Below the pieces are notes generated by a model. It was not told the origin of the DNA, did not search any database, and saw only the letters and a list, made by a program, of their open reading frames with translations. This document shows, piece by piece, positions 59,333 to 64,000 of a stretch of 64,000 nucleotides of DNA (positions within the stretch are counted from its first letter, which is position 1; every line of letters begins with the position of its first letter). Position numbers and translations under genes: made by a program. Origin of the DNA: Sporosarcina sp. BI001-red (GTDB lineage: Bacteria > Bacillota > Bacilli > Bacillales_A > Planococcaceae); the NCBI RefSeq assembly GCF_003384035.1, contig NZ_QQAK01000009.1:124001-188000 (forward strand), written 5' to 3'.

Positions 59333-60066
59333 TGAATATCAGTATTCTCTCGTTATTCCCGGAAATGTTCGAAGGGGTCCTTCATACTTCAATTTTAAAG
59401 AAGGCGCAAGAGAACAATGCTGTCTCATTTTCAGTAATTGATTTCAGAAATTACTCTGAGAACAAGCACCATAAAGTCGATGATTATCCTTATGGCGGTG
59501 GTGCGGGGATGGTATTAAAGCCAGAACCCCTCTTCAATGCAGTTGAAGCTGTCACAGAGGGTGCTGCTAAGCCACCGCGAGTCATTCTGATGTGTCCCCA
59601 GGGAGAACGCTTCAACCAGGCTAAAGCTGAGGAGTTGGCGTCAGAGGAGAATCTGGTTTTCATATGCGGGCATTATGAAGGATATGATGAACGAATCCGC
59701 GAGCATCTCGTGACAGATGAGCTGTCCATCGGTGACTTTGTATTAACAGGCGGTGAAATTGCGTCGATGGCGATCATAGATAGCGTTGTGCGCTTACTGC
59801 CTGGAGTGCTTGGGAATAACGTGTCGTCCGTGGAGGATTCTTTTTCAACAGGATTGCTTGAGCATCCACACTATACACGTCCAGCGACTTATAAAGGTCA
59901 TTCTGTGCCGGATGTATTATTGTCAGGCAACCATGGTGAAATTGACAAGTGGCGCATGGAGCAATCGCTTAAGCGGACACTCGAACGTCGTCCCGACCTG
60001 TTAGATAAACTAACGTTAACGCCTGAGCAAGAAAAGACGTTGAAGCGACTGAAATCTAACCGATGA
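59329..60066 (+). CDS. trmD: tRNA (guanine-N1)-methyltransferase TrmD
   Basis: A 245-residue SPOUT enzyme that methylates G37 of tRNAs. [20 protein letters not shown] starts the protein; the trefoil knot includes [17 protein letters not shown] and [14 protein letters not shown]. Further motifs are [12 protein letters not shown] and the SAM-site [14 protein letters not shown]. It overlaps rimM by four bases; two adjacent ATG codons can serve as start. Confidence 0.96.
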   Translation: MMNISILSLFPEMFEGVLHTSILKKAQENNAVSFSVIDFRNYSENKHHKVDDYPYGGGAGMVLKPEPLFNAVEAVTEGAAKPPRVILMCPQGERFNQAKAEELASEENLVFICGHYEGYDERIREHLVTDELSIGDFVLTGGEIASMAIIDSVVRLLPGVLGNNVSSVEDSFSTGLLEHPHYTRPATYKGHSVPDVLLSGNHGEIDKWRMEQSLKRTLERRPDLLDKLTLTPEQEKTLKRLKSNR

Positions 60067-60069
60067 GTA

Positions 60070-60098
60070 TTGCGCTTAATGCAATTTTATGGTACTAT
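60070..60098 (+). promoter_or_regulatory. Candidate sigma-A promoter of rplS
   Basis: TTGCGC (60070-60075) and TACTAT (60093-60098) with a 17-bp spacer, upstream of the leader. Confidence 0.5.
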
Positions 60099-60104
60099 GA
60101 TATA

Positions 60105-60188
60105 TGTGCTTCTATGTAGGCACATACTAAACTGATGTTCCGCTGCGATTACATATCGCAAGAGCCTCTAAGGATAGGAGAGAAAAAG
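60105..60188 (+). ncRNA. Probable ribosomal protein L19 leader
   Basis: The short untranslated region of rplS contains GTTCCGCTGCGA-TTACATA-TCGCAAGAGCC, in which GCGA and TCGC form a hairpin, plus CTCTAAGGATAGGAGAG next to the ribosome site. It resembles the L19 leader described in Bacillales, as I recall it. An autoregulatory role is likely but not shown. Confidence 0.5.
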
Positions 60189-60190
60189 TT

Positions 60191-60535
60191 ATGCAACAAC
60201 TAATTGCAGATATTACAAAAGATCAGCTTAAAAGCGATCTACCGTCATTCCGTCCGGGAGACACAGTGCGTTTGCACGTAAAAATCGTTGAGGGAACGCG
60301 TGAGCGTATTCAGCTATTTGAAGGTGTCGTTATCAAGCGTCGTGGAGGCGGAATCAGTGAGTCATTCACAGTTCGCAAAATCTCTAACGGTGTTGGCGTG
60401 GAGCGTACATTCCCTGTACACACACCAAAAATCGTAAAATTAGAAGTGACTCGTCGTGGTAAAGTACGTCGTGCGAAGTTGTACTACCTTCGCAACCTAC
60501 GCGGAAAAGCTGCACGTATCAAAGAACTTCGATAA
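60191..60535 (+). CDS. rplS: 50S ribosomal protein L19
   Basis: A 114-residue bL19 protein: [58 protein letters not shown] and the terminal [24 protein letters not shown] precedes the ATG. It is monocistronic by the terminator that follows. Confidence 0.97.
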   Translation: MQQLIADITKDQLKSDLPSFRPGDTVRLHVKIVEGTRERIQLFEGVVIKRRGGGISESFTVRKISNGVGVERTFPVHTPKIVKLEVTRRGKVRRAKLYYLRNLRGKAARIKELR

Positions 60536-60548
60536 GCATAGAAAGATC

Positions 60549-60580
60549 AGGAGACCGTTTATACGGCCTCCTTTCTTTTT
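60549..60580 (+). terminator. Intrinsic terminator after rplS
   Basis: AGGAG-A-CCGT and ACGG-C-CTCCT form a stem with one internal mismatch, followed by a T-rich tail. Confidence 0.8.
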
Positions 60581-60607
60581 GCCTCTAAGTCGAATTGAAG
60601 GTACAAT
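60579..60607 (+). promoter_or_regulatory. Candidate sigma-A promoter of the signal peptidase gene
   Basis: TTGCCT (60579-60584) and TACAAT (60602-60607) with a 17-bp spacer, about 30 bp before the start. Confidence 0.55.
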
Positions 60608-60636
60608 AGGTTTAATAGACTACAGGGGGCAATGGC

Positions 60637-61194
60637 ATGAACGAAAAGAACAAGAAAAATGAAACCTTTGAATGGGTGAAAGCGCTACTTATTGCATTTG
60701 GAATCGCAGCGGTCATTCGTGTTTTTCTCTTCACGCCGATTGTGGTAGATGGAGTCTCGATGATGCCGACACTCGAAAACGGTGACAAAATGATTGTGAA
60801 CAAAATCAGTTATACGATAGGTAAGCCGGAACGTTTCGATATCGTTGTATTCCATGCACCAGAACAAAAAGACTATATTAAACGTGTCATTGGGCTTCCT
60901 GGAGATACCGTAGAATACAAAGATGATGTTCTTTATATAAATGATCAAGCGTATCCGGAACCTTATTTGGATGCGTATAAAAAAGAAATTACAGAAGGTA
61001 CGTTGACTGAAGACTTTACGCTCGATGAGAAAATTCAACAAAAAACCGTACCCAAAGGACACGTATTTGTAATGGGAGATAATCGAAGAAAAAGTAATGA
61101 CTCCCGTCACATTGGTGTAATCGACATAGATGAAATTATAGGCACGACAAAATTTGTTTTCTGGCCGTTGAATGATATCGGGCTAGTGGATTGA
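60637..61194 (+). CDS. lepB: Type I signal peptidase
   Basis: A 185-residue membrane serine protease that releases secreted proteins. One N-terminal membrane segment (residues 14-32) is followed by the catalytic Ser41 in DGVSMMPT and Lys82 in DYIKRVIGLPGD, then GHVFVMGDNRRKSNDSR. This is the single-anchor form of Gram-positive bacteria. It is placed between rplS and rbgA; B. subtilis has no signal peptidase there. It has its own promoter candidate. Confidence 0.94.
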   Translation: MNEKNKKNETFEWVKALLIAFGIAAVIRVFLFTPIVVDGVSMMPTLENGDKMIVNKISYTIGKPERFDIVVFHAPEQKDYIKRVIGLPGDTVEYKDDVLYINDQAYPEPYLDAYKKEITEGTLTEDFTLDEKIQQKTVPKGHVFVMGDNRRKSNDSRHIGVIDIDEIIGTTKFVFWPLNDIGLVD

Positions 61195-61211
61195 GAAAGT
61201 AGGGGGAGCAA

Positions 61212-62066
61212 ATGACCATTCAGTGGTTTCCCGGTCACATGGCGAAAGCCCGAAGAGAAGTAACCGAACAGTTGAAACTTGTAGATATTGTATTTGAACT
61301 TGTAGATGCACGACTTCCATTATCCTCTCGGAACCCGATGATTGATGAAGTCATTCATCAAAAGCCGAGAATATTAATTTTGAATAAGATGGATTTGGCT
61401 GATGAGCATGAAACGGCTAAATGGATACGGTTTTTCGATGAGCAAGGTATTCGTGCAGTTGCAATTAACTCGTTCGAAGGAAAAGGGTTGCAGACGGTAA
61501 CTAAAGTAGCGAAAGAAGTGCTAGCGCCTAAAATCGAGCGGATGAAAAAACGTGGAATTCGTCCTGGGGCGATTCGCGCAATGATCGTTGGTATTCCAAA
61601 CGTTGGGAAGTCCACTCTGATCAATCGACTTGCCCATAAGAACATTGCGAAAACGGGAAATAAACCGGGGGTCACAAAAGCCCAGCAATGGATCAAGTAT
61701 GAAAAAGAATTGGAACTACTCGATACTCCGGGAATTTTATGGCCTAAGTTTGAAGATCCGGAGACAGGCCAAAAGCTTGCGTTAACTGGGGCCATTAAAG
61801 ATACGATTGTGAACATGGAAGAACTAGCGATGTATGGACTAACATTCTTATCGAATCGGTATTCCGATCGATTAAAAGAACGCTATGGCTTTGCTTCTAT
61901 CGAGAACAATACAGCAGAATTGTTTGAAGCGGTAGGTGCTCGTCGTAAAGCCTATACGACTGGCGGAGAAATCGACTATGATAAAGTTGCAGAGCTAATC
62001 ATCCAAGATGTCAGGAATGGAAACTTTGGAAGGTTGACATTCGACTGGACAGAAGAACAGGAGTGA
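61212..62066 (+). CDS. rbgA: Ribosome biogenesis GTPase RbgA (YlqF)
   Basis: A 284-residue permuted GTPase needed for late 50S assembly. [13 protein letters not shown] starts the protein, G4 NKMDLA precedes the P-loop [14 protein letters not shown], and G3 is [13 protein letters not shown]. The C-terminal ANTAR-like domain follows. GGGGGAGC precedes the ATG. A terminator ends the gene. Confidence 0.96.
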   Translation: MTIQWFPGHMAKARREVTEQLKLVDIVFELVDARLPLSSRNPMIDEVIHQKPRILILNKMDLADEHETAKWIRFFDEQGIRAVAINSFEGKGLQTVTKVAKEVLAPKIERMKKRGIRPGAIRAMIVGIPNVGKSTLINRLAHKNIAKTGNKPGVTKAQQWIKYEKELELLDTPGILWPKFEDPETGQKLALTGAIKDTIVNMEELAMYGLTFLSNRYSDRLKERYGFASIENNTAELFEAVGARRKAYTTGGEIDYDKVAELIIQDVRNGNFGRLTFDWTEEQE

Positions 62067-62069
62067 CCT

Positions 62070-62099
62070 AGCCGGAGCCGGCACCCGGCTTCGGCTTTT
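62070..62099 (+). terminator. Intrinsic terminator after rbgA
   Basis: AGCCG-G-AGCCGG and CCGGCT-T-CGGCT form a stem with a 3-nt loop and end in TTTT. Confidence 0.8.
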
Positions 62100-62169
62100 G
62101 CATATCTAAAAGTCTATGGAGTGACCGATAAAAGAAATATGGAATTGACGAGGAATGGAAGGTGAGCAT

Positions 62170-62952
62170 GTGAAAACAATACAAGCAATTAAATTACAAC
62201 TAAAAGAAACGAACGAGCCTGAACCATGGATGGTAGAGTTGACTAAGGATTCACGTAAAGGCGTCCAACAAGCGTTAAACAGCTGGACTCGTACTTATGA
62301 CAAACGATGTGCTTTAAAGGCTAGCCACATAGAGAAACAGCAGTTTGATGCATCATTTGCACCATATGAAGGTGCTCAAGTTGCGGGGACAGATGAAGCT
62401 GGGAGAGGCCCTTTAGCGGGGCCAGTTGTAACAGCAGCTGTCATTTTACCACTTGAAGCAGACGAGTTGATCGGTTTGGATGACTCTAAACAGATCCCGA
62501 AGAAAGAACGGGAACGTCTTGCAGAGATCATCAAACGCATCTCAGTAGCTTGGTCCGTGCATGTACAATCTGCTAAGCGAATCGATGAAATCAATATCTA
62601 CGCAGCGACACGCGAATCAATGGAACAGGCGATTTTGACATTGCCTGTTGAACCCGTCCAAGTTCTTGCGGATGCGATGACACTGACTGTAAACTGCCCG
62701 TCTGCCTCCATTGTAAAAGGAGATGCTCAAAGTTTAGCGATAGCTGCTGCTTCCATACTCGCGAAAACGACGCGAGATCAGTTGATGGACGACTTACACA
62801 AGGAATATCCCATGTACCGGTTTGATAATCACGCTGGCTATGGAACGCCCGAGCACTTAAAGGCTCTTGAAGAGTGCGGTCCATCCATCCACCATCGTAA
62901 GACATTTGAACCGATTAAAACAATGCTTGCAAGAAAGGGGGACACCTTATGA
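62170..62952 (+). CDS. rnhB: Ribonuclease HII
   Basis: A 260-residue enzyme cutting RNA in RNA-DNA hybrids, including single ribonucleotides. An N-terminal extension of about 70 residues, as in B. subtilis RnhB, precedes the catalytic GTDEAGRGPLAGP with Asp-Glu; further acidic residues are in LDDSKQIPKK and LADAMTL. HRKTFEPI closes the domain. GTG at 62170 was preferred for spacing to AAGGTGA; an ATG five codons upstream is possible. Its stop overlaps the next ATG. Confidence 0.94.
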   Translation: MKTIQAIKLQLKETNEPEPWMVELTKDSRKGVQQALNSWTRTYDKRCALKASHIEKQQFDASFAPYEGAQVAGTDEAGRGPLAGPVVTAAVILPLEADELIGLDDSKQIPKKERERLAEIIKRISVAWSVHVQSAKRIDEINIYAATRESMEQAILTLPVEPVQVLADAMTLTVNCPSASIVKGDAQSLAIAAASILAKTTRDQLMDDLHKEYPMYRFDNHAGYGTPEHLKALEECGPSIHHRKTFEPIKTMLARKGDTL

Positions 62953-64000
62953 ACAATCCCTCTATAACTCCGAACCTTAGCTCAGCTAATTTAGGAAATA
63001 TACAAACCACACAGCCCGCTCAACTAAGAGAAGGGCAACTTTTCCACGGGACCATCAAACAGCTATACCCGGGTGAAATGGCGGAAGTTCAAATTGGCAA
63101 CCAGAAGCTGAATGCAAAATTAGAAGTCCCTCTAAAAGCAGGAGACTCTTATTACTTTCAAGTGAAAGCGACTGAACCTGAATTGCAGTTAAAACTAGTC
63201 TCTGGACCGCACGCGCAAGGAGAAAGTCAAAGTACGAAAATAGGTAGTTTGCTCGATACATTACAACTTACTAAGACACCTGAAATGCGTAAACTTGTGG
63301 ACTTTTTCATGAAGCAGCAAATTCCGATCACACGGGAATCATTAATAGCTGGTGAAACACTTCTGAAGGAAACTTCACCTGGACAACAGCAGGAAGCGCT
63401 GCAATCTTTAGGGAAGCTAGTATCCCTTAAGTTACCCATAACTCCCCAATTATTTCAAGCAATGATGGGCATTGAAACGAAAGCTGGACTTCAAGGTGTT
63501 CTTGATACACTTCAACAGGCAGTCAACACAGACACTAAAATACCAGCTACTCAAAAGATGGATATCCAAACAATTCTTCAACAAATAAAACAGCCGCTAC
63601 TGGAAAAAAATGGCGGCAACCTGTTGGCACAAACTCTTTCGACTGCACTAGACAAATCAGCTCCTCCCGAACTTCGATTCCAAGCCGTCCAACTTTTGAA
63701 GACAGCAGGAATATTACCTGCGCAAACATCACTAGCTAATCTGCCAGCCGTTTTAGCGAAACTTGTCAGTTCATCTAAAACAAACTATGACCAACAGCCG
63801 ACAGTTGAAAAACAAATGACACAACAAACCAATGCTACTTCGGGTGCTACTGTATCACTGGAAAATGGACCTAAAATGGACGCGAAGCAAGTGATAACAT
63901 CTCTTCTACAAGCGACAAATGGGGCAACTAAGCTGTCTCTAGGAGATTCCGTAGAACTCCAACGAATCATTCAACAATCGGAATTGCCTACAGGCGTGAA
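62949..64000 (+). CDS. ylqG: YlqG-like protein (possible flagellar hook-length control type), 5' part
   Basis: An open frame of 350 codons runs off the window end without a stop. It starts at an ATG that overlaps the rnhB stop, after AAAGGGGG. The product is rich in Gln, Thr, Ser, Ala and Lys, with few aromatic residues, and starts MNNPSITPNLSSANLGNIQ, then LREGQLFHGTIKQLYPGEMAEVQIG. Low-complexity stretches resemble FliK-type proteins. In B. subtilis ylqG lies here, followed by a FlhB-like ylqH. The assignment rests on position and composition only. Confidence 0.72.
   Translation, partial: MNNPSITPNLSSANLGNIQTTQPAQLREGQLFHGTIKQLYPGEMAEVQIGNQKLNAKLEVPLKAGDSYYFQVKATEPELQLKLVSGPHAQGESQSTKIGSLLDTLQLTKTPEMRKLVDFFMKQQIPITRESLIAGETLLKETSPGQQQEALQSLGKLVSLKLPITPQLFQAMMGIETKAGLQGVLDTLQQAVNTDTKIPATQKMDIQTILQQIKQPLLEKNGGNLLAQTLSTALDKSAPPELRFQAVQLLKTAGILPAQTSLANLPAVLAKLVSSSKTNYDQQPTVEKQMTQQTNATSGATVSLENGPKMDAKQVITSLLQATNGATKLSLGDSVELQRIIQQSELPTGV

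Overview
This window is a 64 kb stretch of a low-to-moderate G+C endospore-forming member of the Bacillales. Gene content, gene order and protein sequences look like Planococcaceae, with Sporosarcina or a close relative as my best guess; that assignment is inferred from recalled similarity, not from a search. Almost every gene is on the + strand and the order follows the Bacillus subtilis murD-to-ylqG region. Sporulation genes (spoVE, spoIIGA, sigE, sigG, spoVM) show that the lineage is or recently was spore-forming.

Layout: 1-7.1 kb is the end of the division and cell-wall cluster (murD end, spoVE, divIB, two DUF881 genes, sbp, ftsA, ftsZ), without murG and murB. 7.2-9.7 kb holds spoIIGA-sigE-sigG with Spo0A- and sigma-F-like signals. 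9.7-13 kb holds ylmC, ylmE, sepF, ylmG, ylmH and divIVA. 13-16.3 kb is a T-box-controlled ileS. 16.4-25.3 kb is lspA, ylyB and the pyrimidine operon pyrR-P-B-C-K-D-F-E, which lacks carA/carB and has two PyrR attenuators. rqcH lies convergent to pyrE; between them is an array of motifs spaced exactly 20 bp apart. 27.4-39.9 kb runs gmk, rpoZ, coaBC, priA, def, fmt, rsmB, prpC, prkC, rsgA, rpe, thiN and a short TTG-start gene that I identify as spoVM. rpmB is on the - strand, followed by yloU-fakA, sdaAB-sdaAA and recG. 46.3-50.8 kb is the FapR-type lipid operon fapR-plsX-fabD-fabG-acpP, interrupted between fabG and acpP by about 950 bp of structured repeats. 50.9-64 kb holds rnc-smc-ftsY, ylxM-ffh, rpsP-khpA, rimM-trmD, rplS, a type I signal peptidase gene, rbgA, rnhB and the start of a ylqG-like gene.

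The protein genes are ordinary housekeeping genes. The unusual material is non-coding: (1) six tandem units of about 118 nt between fabG and acpP, ordered A-A-B-A-A-B as an exact 371-bp block duplication, with compensated base pairs between types A and B that support one long RNA stem, each unit ending in a terminator-like T run; (2) two copies of a different dispersed structured element, one after the ileS T-box and one directly before that array, whose terminal stems also co-vary; (3) eight motifs at an exact 20-bp pitch between pyrE and rqcH; (4) a SpoVM homologue with a lysine-rich C-terminal extension. Several genes expected from the B. subtilis order are absent at their usual places (murG/murB, carAB, ylmD, remA and neighbours, rlmN, ylqD).
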